Notes under the pieces: model-generated
The model's input: the letters and a program-made list of their open reading frames with translations, nothing else
The model's database searches: none
Told to the model about the DNA's origin: nothing
DNA from: Chryseobacterium sp. RU37D
GTDB taxonomy: Bacteria; Bacteroidota; Bacteroidia; Flavobacteriales; Weeksellaceae
NCBI RefSeq assembly: GCF_900156075.1
Contig: NZ_FTMM01000015.1
Location: 16,258 to 80,257 of the forward strand
DNA: 64,000 nt
Direction of reading: 5' to 3'
Program-made: the position numbers and the translations under genes
Part shown: in pieces, positions 17,666 through 27,300 of the stretch
Layout of the letters: each line of letters starts with the position of its first letter
Position numbering within the stretch: position 1 is the first letter of the stretch

Positions 17666-18643
17666 CTAAACTTCGGCAGCCTGAACCTCAGTACTATAGT
17701 TAATCAGCTTCTGCAAAGAGCTTCCCGAAGGATTTTCACTTTCAATCTCCTGGGTTTTCTTTTCCAGTTTTCCTTCCGGGCTGTCTGGCTCTATAGCTTT
17801 TCCCGTTGATCTTTCTACATCCTGCTCCGTATCTTTTATCTTGGGATCAGGCTCTGCAGGCTGTTTCGTTTCTTTATTTTTTTCGAGATTGTAAAGATAA
17901 AGGTTGTTGACTTTGATTTCAAAATAAGAAAGGGTATTTTTATCCACAATCTGAGCCTCTGGATCTTCAAAAATTTTCACCATTTCTTTTTCCGGAACAT
18001 ATTTAAATATGGAATTATTGGTAATCATCAAAATAAATTCATTCTCCCTTCTGAAACGCTTACCGTTTTCAATCTCGGCTTCAAAGATTTTCTCGAATTT
18101 TAAAGTATAAACCCGGATATGTTTTTTTGTAAGAATATAAACTTTATTTTCATACACCAACAGGTCTGTAAGATCATCAAAACAGGCATCAAAAGGATAA
18201 GAATTAATGGTATTTTCATTCCTGAAATTATACTGAATCAACCGTTTTGAACTTTCATCCAGAAGCCACAGCTGCTGCAGGTCTTCCGCATACGCCATTT
18301 TTATAAACCCAAATTTTTGTTTAAAATCAACCCTTTGAATTTCGTTCAGATTTTGGTCTACAAACTTCATTTCCTGTGCATTTTCCGAAAACAAAGGCAC
18401 ACTGAGCGGATTTTGAACAGTCTGAACTTTATAAGGCACCGTAAGCATCATTTTCCCGATCTGCTTTCCCAGGGAATCGTATTTTGTAAAACTGAAGTCT
18501 TTGTTTTTATAGATGTATAAATTTCCGTAGTCGTCTGCCAGCATATCCTTAGCTTCTTTCAGCTTCAAAGTATCCAAAGGAATGGTTTTCTGAGCCGATA
18601 ACGAACAGAAAATCAATACAAATATGATATGAAATATTTTCAA
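17666..18643 (-). CDS. Secreted beta-propeller-like protein of unknown function
   Basis: This 325-residue protein has a signal peptide (MKIFHIIFVLIFCSLSAQ). The mature part repeats short beta-rich blocks such as MLADDYGNLYIYKNKDFSFTKYDSLG and LQQLWLLDESSKRLIQYN, as in propeller proteins of the NHL/WD type. The last 70 residues are charged and low in complexity (rich in Glu, Lys, Pro and Ser), likely disordered. No catalytic motif is evident. It ends 33 nt before the kinase start, so the two may be co-transcribed. Confidence 0.7.
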   Translation of the reverse strand: MKIFHIIFVLIFCSLSAQKTIPLDTLKLKEAKDMLADDYGNLYIYKNKDFSFTKYDSLGKQIGKMMLTVPYKVQTVQNPLSVPLFSENAQEMKFVDQNLNEIQRVDFKQKFGFIKMAYAEDLQQLWLLDESSKRLIQYNFRNENTINSYPFDACFDDLTDLLVYENKVYILTKKHIRVYTLKFEKIFEAEIENGKRFRRENEFILMITNNSIFKYVPEKEMVKIFEDPEAQIVDKNTLSYFEIKVNNLYLYNLEKNKETKQPAEPDPKIKDTEQDVERSTGKAIEPDSPEGKLEKKTQEIESENPSGSSLQKLINYSTEVQAAEV

Positions 18644-18731
18644 ATTATTTTACTAAGATAGCGCCCCAAAAAGGAACGCTACCAATTTACTATTTTTATT
18701 TATTCTATCAGAAACTGCAATTCATTTTAAT

Positions 18732-19754
18732 TTATTTAATCGCAACTTCATAAATTTTTGACCAGTTTTTCCCCGTCACAAGCATATTATCGCCTTTGAA
18801 AGCTATGCCGTTCAGAACATCATCACTCCCTTTCGTATTTTGCTTAGATATTTCAGTGAAATCAAACGTTCCTACGACCTCTCCCGTAGCAGGGTTTATC
18901 TTTAAAATAACAGGTTTTTGCCAAACGTTGGCATAAATGAAACCGTTATGATATTCAAGCTCGTTCAGCTGATCATAAGTTTGGGAACTTCCTGCAACAG
19001 CTATATATTTTACCATTTTTGAAGGATCATTCACGTCCAGGAAATACAGCAACTTGCTTCCGTCTGAGGCAATCAGGTTTTTCCCGTCATAGGTAAGCCC
19101 CCAACCTTCTCCCAACACATTCGGATATGGAAATTCCTTTAATAATTTCAATGAATTTTTATCGTAAATATATCCTTTTTTGCTCTGCCATGTCAGCTGA
19201 TAAACTTTATCCCCCACAATGGTGCTTCCTTCAGAAAAATCTTCCTGAGCCTGTTTTGTAGAAGCCAAAGGGGTTGTAGTTCCTAAAGTATATTTTAAAA
19301 TCTGGGAAGAGCCGTTCTGACCGTCACTTTCATAAATCGTGTTTCCTTCCATCTGGAAGCCCTGTACGAAGTTTTTAGGGTTATGAGGATACTCTGCAAC
19401 GATTTCGTAGTTGAGTTTTTGTTCTGGATTCTTTGCAAAAACATTGATGGTTGCATCCTGAGTGAGCGTTTCACCGTTTTTTGTTTTTATATTAAACGTG
19501 ACGGCATTGTCACCTAATGTAAAGAATTTAGGATCAATTGTGAGGTTTGAGGTTTCTTTATCTCCGAAACTGATCGAAATGCTTGCTGCATCGTCTGTAA
19601 CTTCTTTCGGCAAGGTAAGCTTGTCTCCGAAATGATACCCTTTTTGCTCCATCGAATTGTTATAATCCGCCAAAGAATCAAGAACTTTTTTATCATCTTT
19701 ACAAGATGCCAGGAGCAAAATTGCAGCGAAACCTGCTATAATATTTTTTTTCAT
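18732..19754 (-). CDS. Glutaminyl-peptide cyclotransferase, lipoprotein (plant/bacterial type)
   Basis: The enzyme converts N-terminal glutamine of peptides to pyroglutamate. The start is placed at MKKNIIAGFAAILLLASCKDD, which gives a lipobox (LASC) and a 340-residue lipoprotein; an upstream ATG adds ten residues. An N-terminal Ig-like region of about 95 residues precedes the five-bladed propeller of PF05096. Family motifs are FVQGFQMEGNTIYESDGQNGSSQI, GEGWGLTYDGKNLIASDGS, LNELEYHNGFIYANVW and DVLNGIAF. In Bacteroidetes this enzyme acts in the periplasm, where many exported proteins begin with Gln after signal cleavage; the many ...AQ cleavage sites in this window fit that. Confidence 0.92.
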   Translation of the reverse strand: MKKNIIAGFAAILLLASCKDDKKVLDSLADYNNSMEQKGYHFGDKLTLPKEVTDDAASISISFGDKETSNLTIDPKFFTLGDNAVTFNIKTKNGETLTQDATINVFAKNPEQKLNYEIVAEYPHNPKNFVQGFQMEGNTIYESDGQNGSSQILKYTLGTTTPLASTKQAQEDFSEGSTIVGDKVYQLTWQSKKGYIYDKNSLKLLKEFPYPNVLGEGWGLTYDGKNLIASDGSKLLYFLDVNDPSKMVKYIAVAGSSQTYDQLNELEYHNGFIYANVWQKPVILKINPATGEVVGTFDFTEISKQNTKGSDDVLNGIAFKGDNMLVTGKNWSKIYEVAIK

Positions 19755-19787
19755 TGAATTTCTAAATTTCCCCAAAATTAGCAAAAT

Positions 19788-20174
19788 TTATTCCGTTTTG
19801 CTAATTTCATCGATATGTTGACCAAATTGTAATATATAACCGTTGTTGTCATAGATTGCAAACTCTCTCATTTCCCATTCGAAAGTTTCGATTTCATAGC
19901 ATATTTCAGCCTTTGTTTTCAAATCTTCCCAAAGCTGATCTACATCATCTACATTAAAATAAAATGAACCTGTAAAACCAATTCCCTTAAAGTTTTCATG
20001 TGAATTTGGTTTAGTCAGCATAATTTGCACATCATCTTTTTCAAGCGATGCCCATTGCCAGTTATCATTTCTTTCATTTAAATTAAAATCAAGAATATGA
20101 GTGTAGAAACCAATACTTTCTTCAAGCTTTTCTGTCCATAAAATAGGGTGGAGAGCGGTAAATTTTATCATCAT
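19788..20174 (-). CDS. VOC (glyoxalase/bleomycin-resistance) superfamily protein
   Basis: This 128-residue protein has the paired beta-alpha-beta-beta-beta layout: FTALHPILWTEKLEESIGFYTHILDFNL, then FYFNVDDVDQLWEDLK and the closing EMREFAIYDNNGYILQFGQ. The final motif supplies the glutamate-type metal ligand in many members. The substrate is unknown. It is the first of several VOC and SRPBCC genes in this minus-strand cluster. Confidence 0.85.
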   Translation of the reverse strand: MMIKFTALHPILWTEKLEESIGFYTHILDFNLNERNDNWQWASLEKDDVQIMLTKPNSHENFKGIGFTGSFYFNVDDVDQLWEDLKTKAEICYEIETFEWEMREFAIYDNNGYILQFGQHIDEISKTE

Positions 20175-20194
20175 TTATTGTTCTGTAATATTAA

Positions 20195-20621
20195 TTAATT
20201 TTCCAAATACGGCTTCAGGCTTTTCCTTATAATCCTGTTCCATCCTTCAGTAAAAGCATCCATAGAAAAATTTTCGCCCAGATCACTAAAACGATCAATG
20301 TCATCATGAGTAAGCTTAATTAAAGACTGATCACCTTCTGATTGAATTTTCCAAGTCACTGTCGTTTTTTCATATGAAAACTCGGGGTAAGCCCATGTAT
20401 GCTCTAATTTTCGATTCGGAATAATTTCTAAAATCTCAGCCTGATGATGAAATTTTTTTTTCTTCACCTGGTTCATAAAAATTAAATACTTTTCCAACTT
20501 TTAATTCAAAATCTGGTATATCAAAATACCATGCTTTCATTTCGTTCTTATCGGTTAATGCCTTCCAGACCTTTTCTGCTGGGACATTTACTTTGTCTTC
20601 TACTATGATTGGAATGATCAT
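20195..20621 (-). pseudogene. AHSA1/SRPBCC-domain gene interrupted by a frameshift in a homopolymer
   Basis: Two overlapping frames together make one AHSA1 (START-like) protein. The 5' part (from 20621) reads VEDKVNVPAEKVWKALTDKN and ends KVFNFYEPGEEKK. The 3' part continues KFHHQAEILEIIPNRKLEHT to KSLKPYLEN. The break is at a run of nine A residues on the minus strand (T-run 20453-20461). Eight would restore a single frame of about 142 residues. Either this is a real +1 mutation, slippage corrects it during expression, or the base is a sequencing error. The remaining sequence shows no other damage. Confidence 0.8.
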
Positions 20622-20747
20622 ATATTGTTTTTATTTTTTTTGAATTTAGCTAATATTTTTCAGAAATATTTTGTATATAAATTATGAATATTAAATAATT
20701 GGTTATTCAAGACAGAAATACTCAAAAGCTCTAAATCCTTTAAAATA

Positions 20748-20770
20748 AAACCGACAAAATCTGCCGGCTT
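20748..20770 (-). terminator. Terminator of the PhnB-like gene
   Basis: On the minus strand AAGCCGGCA pairs with TGTCGGTTT (two G-U pairs) around GATTT, followed by a T-rich tail, 20 nt past the stop. Confidence 0.65.
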
Positions 20771-20789
20771 GATATTAAGTTAGATTATT

Positions 20790-21239
20790 TTATGAATGTT
20801 GCTGCATTTTCGCAGGGTCATCGTAATTTACCATCCAATTGATGCCGAATTTATCGGTAAACATTCCGAAATAAGCTCCCCAAAATGTATCTGCCATTGG
20901 CATTGTTACCATTCCTCCTGCTGAAAGACCGCTGAATAATTTATCAGCCTCTTCTTTAGATTCTACATTGATCGAAATAGAAAAATTGTTTCCTGCCTTG
21001 AATTGAGATGCATAGTCGCAGCCCGCATCACTACCCATCAAGATTGTTTCTTTAGAAATCGGAAGCGAAACATGCATAATTTTGTCTTTATCCTCTTCTT
21101 TAGCTTCCTGTCCTTCCATTGGAGGCATTTCACCAAAAGTTCCGATGTAAGGATACTCTCCGCCGAAGACGGATTTATAAAAATCAAATGCTTCTCTGCA
21201 ATTTCCGTTGAATGTTAAATAAACGTTTACTGATGCCAT
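20790..21239 (-). CDS. PhnB-like VOC family protein
   Basis: This 149-residue protein starts VNVYLTFNGNCREAFDFYKSVFGGE and contains TFGEMPPM, HVSLPISKETILMGSDA, and TFWGAYFGMFTDKFGINWMVNY. These are diagnostic of the PhnB/'3-demethylubiquinone-9 3-methyltransferase' branch of the VOC fold. Despite the old name these proteins are not shown to be methyltransferases; function is unknown. It lies in the VOC/SRPBCC cluster with its own terminator. Confidence 0.88.
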   Translation of the reverse strand: MASVNVYLTFNGNCREAFDFYKSVFGGEYPYIGTFGEMPPMEGQEAKEEDKDKIMHVSLPISKETILMGSDAGCDYASQFKAGNNFSISINVESKEEADKLFSGLSAGGMVTMPMADTFWGAYFGMFTDKFGINWMVNYDDPAKMQQHS

Positions 21240-21307
21240 AATTGTATTTTTAGTTTTAAGTTTAGAGTTTAGAGGCTATCACTTTTAGTTGCGTATTGTG
21301 TGCAGCT

Positions 21308-21850
21308 TTATTCTTTTTCCGATAAGTTTTTTAACCTTGTTAAGCCTTCCTGATAATCTTTTCCTATGGCTTCTTCCATATTCATGAAAAATTTCATTAT
21401 CGTAAAAGGATATGGTATGGTAGATGTAAAGCCCCATGTTGTCTTACTTCCGTTACCTTCCGGAACTACAGATACATAGGCATTTGCTTCACTTTCATAA
21501 GGTGTCAAAAAAACGATTTTTGTATCAATCCTTTTATTGGCCTGATCTATTTTTTTTACTTCCTGGCAGCCTTTTCCTGCTTCTTCTTTTTTACTTTCCC
21601 AGCACATTTTTTCTCCGGTCTGCCCGGTAGTTCCTGTCCAGTTTTTCTTCATATTCGGATCAAGGTCATTCCACGGGCTCCATTGATCTATTGCCTTTAA
21701 AGTATTGGTATTCTGCCATACTTTTTCTACTGGAGCATTGATTGAAATTGACTTTTCATATTTACAATCTCCCGAAACAAAAAATGCAGCAACAAGCCAA
21801 AAAATTAAAATTGAAGCTAAAATAATAATGATCCACTTTAAAATTTTCAT
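21308..21850 (-). CDS. Membrane-anchored SRPBCC (polyketide cyclase-like) protein
   Basis: The product has 180 residues. One transmembrane helix (about residues 5-27) is followed by a START-like lipid- or ligand-binding domain. The domain begins YEKSISINAPVEKVWQNTNTLKAIDQWSPWNDLDPN and ends with the long helix GKDYQEGLTRLKNLSEKE. The hydrophobic pocket of the fold would bind an unknown apolar ligand at the cytoplasmic membrane. The domain could be periplasmic or cytoplasmic; the few positives before the helix suggest the domain is outside. Confidence 0.85.
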   Translation of the reverse strand: MKILKWIIIILASILIFWLVAAFFVSGDCKYEKSISINAPVEKVWQNTNTLKAIDQWSPWNDLDPNMKKNWTGTTGQTGEKMCWESKKEEAGKGCQEVKKIDQANKRIDTKIVFLTPYESEANAYVSVVPEGNGSKTTWGFTSTIPYPFTIMKFFMNMEEAIGKDYQEGLTRLKNLSEKE

Positions 21851-21868
21851 ACGATTTTCCTTTAAAAA

Positions 21869-22240
21869 TTATCTATGCTGATCGATCAGGATCATATTTC
21901 CATCCGGATCTTTCAGATAAATATGTTCAGGTCCTGAGGTACTTTCATCAGCTTCCTTTTCTAATATCACGCCCTGCTGTTTCAAATGTTTCTGAATATC
22001 ACGGACATCGTTAAAAGATTCAAGATTTTGTGCATTCTGATCCCATCCCGGATTAAAGGTAAGCATATTCCCGTCAAACATTGCCTGAAAAAGGCCGATG
22101 ATGTTCTCATTGTTTTTCATAATGAGATAATTATGCTCTATGCTTCCTCCCATTGTACTGAATCCTAATTTTTCGTAGAAATCTTTTGATTTTTGGAGGT
22201 CTTTTACGCTCAAACTGATAGAAAATGCTCCTAATTTCAT
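21869..22240 (-). CDS. VOC superfamily protein
   Basis: This 123-residue protein has two VOC half-domains, GAFSISLSVKDLQKSKDFYEKLGFSTMGG and the C-terminal EHIYLKDPDGNMILIDQHR, in which the D-P-D-G-N turn and following strand are typical. The ligand is unknown. Its start overlaps the stop of the membrane gene upstream by 4 nt (ATGA-type coupling), so the two are translated together. Confidence 0.87.
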   Translation of the reverse strand: MKLGAFSISLSVKDLQKSKDFYEKLGFSTMGGSIEHNYLIMKNNENIIGLFQAMFDGNMLTFNPGWDQNAQNLESFNDVRDIQKHLKQQGVILEKEADESTSGPEHIYLKDPDGNMILIDQHR

Positions 22241-22641
22241 ATTCTCTTATTATTTAATGCCAATCTGTATCCTACTAAAACCAATCCCCAAACTGCAATG
22301 CCGAGGATCCAAAACCAGACAGGTGTTGGCAGCATGATCATATTATAAACTGTTGCAAGTAAAAAGAAAATTCCGCAAATAAGAGCGGATCTGTTTTTAT
22401 CATCGTCTGCAATTTTCGTTGAGATAAATCCTGAAACTACCGCTCCTAAAGCATATCCTATTAATACAAGCAACAAAGCAGAAAATGGGAGTGTGGAAAC
22501 ATAATTTTTAAAACCTTCAACATCTGTGGTTTTAATACCTGCTGGAAGTGGATACAAATAGTGCCCAAGACTTTCTATAATCCAGATACAGAGCGAGCCT
22601 GAGACTATACCTCCGACTACAGCCAGAATTTTTCTAATCAT
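22237..22641 (-). CDS. Four-helix membrane protein of unknown function
   Basis: In this 134-residue protein, hydrophobic segments lie at about 5-27, 53-75, 85-103 and 107-125. Short polar loops include TKIADDDKNRSALI. It resembles small Bacteroidetes inner-membrane proteins without an assigned role. The gene sits between a secreted protein (2 nt gap upstream) and a VOC gene (4 nt overlap downstream), so the three form a tight operon. Confidence 0.75.
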   Translation of the reverse strand: MIRKILAVVGGIVSGSLCIWIIESLGHYLYPLPAGIKTTDVEGFKNYVSTLPFSALLLVLIGYALGAVVSGFISTKIADDDKNRSALICGIFFLLATVYNMIMLPTPVWFWILGIAVWGLVLVGYRLALNNKRI

Positions 22642-22643
22642 GA

Positions 22644-23114
22644 TTATTGGTTTTTTATACGTGTTTTAAAATCTAAAGTCCCGTCATAGCTTTTCCAATT
22701 GCCGATAAACTCAATGTACTGACCTTCAATTTTTTCCGTATTTTTATTCCATTTAAAAGTATAAATAAACCTTCCTTTAAGAATTCCTGAATGTTTTCCT
22801 TTGTTTTCTTCGGCTAGTTCGTATTCGCCGAAAACAGTACCTTTCTTTTTAGAATCTCTGTATTTGGCAATAGTCAATTTACCTTCAAATTTGCTATACG
22901 TTTTATCTACCAGGGTGTATCCGGAAACGAAATATTCCTGGTCATTTTTTTTGTTTTGTTCGGAAATATTGATCTTTAATTTAATTTCTTCTCCTTTGCT
23001 GCCAATGGTTCCGGTGTACGGTTTGCTGTTATTCAGCCATACATTTGAAATATCTGGCATTTGTGCAAAAGCAAAATTGGAAATGAGAACAAGGAACAAT
23101 AAAATTTTTTTCAT
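22644..23114 (-). CDS. Secreted protein of unknown function
   Basis: The protein has 156 residues. A signal peptide MKKILLFLVLISNFAFAQ is followed by a beta-rich, lysine- and tyrosine-rich domain with segments such as KFEGKLTIAKYRDSKKKGTVFGEYEL and EGQYIEFIGNWKSYDGTLDF. This pattern suggests a small beta-barrel or jelly-roll. No family was recognised. It is first of the three tightly spaced genes and starts 21 nt after the DUF1569 gene stop. Confidence 0.75.
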   Translation of the reverse strand: MKKILLFLVLISNFAFAQMPDISNVWLNNSKPYTGTIGSKGEEIKLKINISEQNKKNDQEYFVSGYTLVDKTYSKFEGKLTIAKYRDSKKKGTVFGEYELAEENKGKHSGILKGRFIYTFKWNKNTEKIEGQYIEFIGNWKSYDGTLDFKTRIKNQ

Positions 23115-23135
23115 ATATGTTTTATTTAATAAAAA

Positions 23136-23591
23136 TTAAACTCCAAATTGTGCAAGATGGTGATTCAAATGTTTGGCAAACATATTATTCCACTCCTGAG
23201 CCTTCAATTTTCCGAAGGAGAAAGATTCTTTACCGTCAAAGGCTGAAGTTCCCAATTGCTGTGTCTTCTGAATAAAGCCGATCAGCCTTTTCTTTTCTTC
23301 ATCGAAGTTTTTCCTGTCTGCTACGATAAACTGTGGTGCTGTAGGGCCGTTTTGCGTATATGCCTTATCACCCACTACTTTAGACTTTACAAAGTTTTTC
23401 AGGATAAATTTTGCGATGGCGCCCGGTTTTTTATGTTTTTCCGGCTCGTAAACCATTTCATAAGAGACGTTGCAATGTGCCAACATTTGATCTACCGTCA
23501 TCTTCCCCCATAATCCTGTAGTTTCCGGTGTAAGATTATTTATCCTATCAATGTAATTCTGAGCATCTTTTGCATCAAAAACGTTTTCCAT
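23136..23591 (-). CDS. DUF1569 (DinB-like fold) protein
   Basis: The protein has 151 residues. GLWGKMTVDQMLAHCNVSYEMV near residue 27 and the C-terminal AQEWNNMFAKHLNHHLAQFGV carry the histidines that in DinB/YfiT-like four-helix bundles bind a metal. PTAPQFIVADRKNFDEEKKRLIGFI matches the DUF1569 middle part. It is probably a cytoplasmic metal-dependent enzyme or thiol transferase relative; the reaction is unknown. It heads the small-protein operon 23591-21869. Confidence 0.85.
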   Translation of the reverse strand: MENVFDAKDAQNYIDRINNLTPETTGLWGKMTVDQMLAHCNVSYEMVYEPEKHKKPGAIAKFILKNFVKSKVVGDKAYTQNGPTAPQFIVADRKNFDEEKKRLIGFIQKTQQLGTSAFDGKESFSFGKLKAQEWNNMFAKHLNHHLAQFGV

Positions 23592-23808
23592 AGTTCAATT
23601 AATTGTTAAAAACAAATATATTAGTTTTTTATGATTTCTTATAATTTATTAGAAAAGAATTTAATCCTCTTAAAACCAAATCGTTATTAACATAATATAT
23701 TTTTAAGTAAATATAAATTATCATTTTCGCAATTCATTTAAAATATAATTAAAATACCAATTTAATTGATTCCTTCTATTAAACAAGATTTTAAATTCAA
23801 ATAAAAAT

Positions 23809-23836
23809 AAAACTCCTCACCGAAGCGAAGAGTTTT
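23809..23836 (-). terminator. Terminator after the ecotin gene
   Basis: On the minus strand AAAACTC and GAGTTTT enclose a further paired CTTCG-type loop, followed by a T-rich tail. It lies 25 nt past the ecotin stop and closes the ecotin/macroglobulin transcript. Confidence 0.75.
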
Positions 23837-23860
23837 TTCTATATCAATTTAAATAAGTAA

Positions 23861-24349
23861 TTATTTCTGAACTGCTTTTTTCATTCCATTATCAGCACGC
23901 AGAATCCTGTATCGAACCTCTGTGTCTTTAGGAATATAAAATACCAAAGGCAATTTGCTGTTATATCTTACAATTTCTGGAAGTATAGAAACAAATTTTT
24001 TGGTTGGCTTCTGATTTCCGCATCCCATCATAGTACCCGGAGTCTGTCCATTGGATTCTACTTCATAATAGGTATATCCCCATCCCTGCAAATCCTGCTG
24101 CTTCATGGTCCCGGATAAAGAATATTTATTACAGTCCAGCATTTTTTCCATTCCTACGAAGAATTCCACTTTGAGGTTATCTTCATTTTTTTCTACAGGA
24201 AGCTGAATGTACACCTGTCTGTAACCATCTTTAGCCTTTGGAAACATATCAATCTCCAGCTTTTCAAATTTCTCTGTTTTTTGTTGTGCAAAAGTATTTA
24301 CTCCTACGAAAATTGCTAATCCTGCAATTAATTTACTTGAAATCTTCAT
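23861..24349 (-). CDS. eco: Ecotin, periplasmic serine protease inhibitor
   Basis: Ecotin dimers block trypsin-, chymotrypsin- and elastase-fold proteases. The start is placed at MKISSKLIAGLAIFVGVNTFAQ, a clean signal peptide; an ATG 11 codons upstream is also open. Family features are GYRQVYIQLP, VEFFVGMEKMLDCNKYSLSG, LQGWGYTYYEV, the reactive loop TPGTMMGCGNQ and KKFVSILPEIVRYNSKLPLVFYIPKDTEVRYRI. The two cysteines that hold the loop (DCN and GCG) are conserved, and the P1 position is methionine as in E. coli ecotin. The stop of the alpha-2-macroglobulin gene lies 36 nt upstream, so the two protease-control proteins are co-transcribed. Confidence 0.95.
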   Translation of the reverse strand: MKISSKLIAGLAIFVGVNTFAQQKTEKFEKLEIDMFPKAKDGYRQVYIQLPVEKNEDNLKVEFFVGMEKMLDCNKYSLSGTMKQQDLQGWGYTYYEVESNGQTPGTMMGCGNQKPTKKFVSILPEIVRYNSKLPLVFYIPKDTEVRYRILRADNGMKKAVQK

Positions 24350-24385
24350 TTGTAATTTTTTATTACTTTTCTGTTTATTCAAAAA

Positions 24386-27300
24386 CTATTCCAAAATTCG
24401 AACATTATTCCCTTTCGTGTGAGAATTCATCTGCGGTGCATAATAATTTTGAATTGTAGTGATCCCATTAGAGAACGTACCGGATGCATTGGCTACGTAA
24501 TCATATTCAAATACATATTTTCCTTTAGGCATATATTCAATATAAAAATTAGTAGATGCATCTTTAGTTGATTGATAATATCCCAGATTATTTTTCCATT
24601 GATAACCCGATAATATGTTTACCGGCTCAAATCCGGCTGCCCTCATGTCTTTAAGGTGGATAAACTCCATAGGACGGTCTGTATTCAGGATCATTCTTAC
24701 GGTTACCTTATCACCTACTTTCAGTGGGGTTTCTGAAGAGATTTTTTGCAACTCTTCACCATTTACCGTCTTTATTTTTCGATACAATTCTTTGGTAACA
24801 GAAATGTAGTTTTCAGAAGATTTTATTTTATCCAGATCTTCGTAATACTGCCAGAATAATCCGCCCTGTACAATTCCTGCACCTGGTTTTGTAATAGTTA
24901 CTGTTGCCAGATTTTTATCCACTACATCGGTTTTAACAGTAGATTTTACATATCCTGTAGCTTGCGTTTGCGGCTGCAAATCTTTTCCGCCCCAGATAAT
25001 GGTTGCCTTGTCAGACTCTGCAGTTGTCCAGGATTTGCCTGAATTGAGAATTGTAAAAATCACTTCCGAGGTCCCTCTAGAGCTTCCCCACGAATTAACT
25101 TCTTTTTGTGTAATCAGCCAGATTTTCATCTCTTCAATGAATTTCTGATCATTCGGTTTTAGAGTATTGAATGCTTCTAAAGCACCGGCCTGGTTGACCA
25201 CTTTTGAACTGAACCAACCCCAGTCATCAAGGTTCTGCTTCCAGTAAACGCCCTGCGTTTTTGTATCTGTGGAAGTTTCTTTAAGATAATTCATTAATTT
25301 ATCTGAAATATCTTTTACGCCGTAATTGCCCATCAATAAAGCCGCACGATGCAATCCGAAGAAGGTAAAATCTGTAAGTTTTGCCGTTTTCGCCTTTTGC
25401 TTCACAAGAGCTTTCAGGGTAGCACCTTTGCCTTTCAGTGGGTATTCTTTTTCCCAGTAATTTCTGGTGTCAAGATAATCCAGTGCCCAGTTGGTCCAGA
25501 CGTTTTCTTTTTTTACATCATAATACTTATCAACCTCATTATCAACATACTGAATAAGGTTTTTAACCAATTCTTTTTGTGCTGTAGACTGATAATCTTT
25601 CACATTATCTTTCAGCCACAGATTGATTTTTCCTAAATTTTTAAGAATATACAATGATGTGGAATAAGAGCTCGGATAGCCTGCATACCAGGAGAATCCA
25701 CCATCCGGATTCTGCAGTTTACTGAAATCATCCCAATCCTGATTGATGGAATTTTTCATGGTATTAACATCAAATAACAATGCTAATTTCTGAATTTGTT
25801 CCTGCTCGTTTTTACTTTCCAGAACCCAAGGCGTTTCTTCCAATAATAGTTGTTTCAACTCCTGATTTTTTTCAAGATTTGAATTTAATAATCCTTTATT
25901 CTGATATTCTTCAAAAATGGTTTTCATTTTCGGGTTGGCTTTGAAAATTTCTGATGCTAAAACATCTGCAAACCATTTATTAAAAATTACATCGGCAGAA
26001 TTGTTCTGATCATTTTTAAGGCTTGGAAGCACAAACATAATTTCCCATATCGGGTTTGTTGTCACTTCCAATGTGTTGGAAACATTAGAAATTGTTGTTG
26101 AATTCTCATTTTTAAGGTTATCCAGAACGAACGTTTTTGTCTCGCCTTCTTTCACGAAAACCGGAACGGCATCCGTCACCAGCATCCTGTTTGGAAGTAC
26201 TGCGATGGCTTGCTGCTCACCATCAGAATAGTTTCCTGCTTTAGCAACAACTTTTAAAATGATCGATGAAACATTGTTTGGAACTTTTAATTTCCAAGTT
26301 ACTGCGGAGTTTCCGTTTTCATTTAAGTTAAAATTCTGAGCAGCTGCAGTTAAACCAAACTGAGATGAAATATCTTCATTGGTGAAAGCATCTAAGACCT
26401 GTAAAACAGCTGAACCGTTTAATTTTTTATTTGTCAGGTTAGATAATTTCGATTGAAGATTCAGCTCATCACCTTCTCTTAAAAATCTTGGATAATTCGG
26501 GCTTACAGAAAATTCTTTTTGAGTCACAACTTCTTTTTCCAATGTTGCCACTCTTGCATCTTTTGTATGGGCAAGGAACATTAGCTTCCATTTTGTTAAA
26601 GCTTCCGGTGAGGTAAATTCAAAGCTTACATTTCCTTCTGAATCTGTCTTGAGATCAGGATAGAAGAATGCAGTTTCGTTGAGATTCTGACGAACAGGGA
26701 TTTTTTCTAATGATTCTGGTGATGTTTCATCGTTTGAAATTCCATCAGCGTCAGCAACTCGGTAAGCACTCTTTTTTGCCATTGGTGCAGCCATAGCACT
26801 TACTTCCATAATTGGAGAAGATTCAACCTCAATAGCAGTCATCTTCTTAGGTTTTGGGCAGCCATTATACTCAGGTAATCCGGGAACTGTTGGACATGCA
26901 TCATCCATATCCAAAACCCCATCTCTATCAGTATCAATATTAGTCAATCCAAATCTTCTGTCAAACCAGTTAAAATTCGGAACCTCTACATAATTTCCAT
27001 TAAAATATTTTACTCTTTTCTGATAATATTTAGAAGAAAGATTTTGCCTGATATCATAAGAGGTGAACATTGAATATGGAATGTATAAATTCTGCCAGTC
27101 AAATGTATTTTTTGCAAACTGATCTAGAGACATATCATACATATTTGCTAAAACCTCCGCATTTATCTTTTCTTTTTCAGCACCTAAAACTTTCACAGTC
27201 CATTTTTCTTTAGAATTAGGCTCTAGCTTATCCCTGAAAGTAATCGTCTCGATTTTTAGCGGCTGTTCCGTATTCTTTATCTTTAAATTCACGGTTTGTG

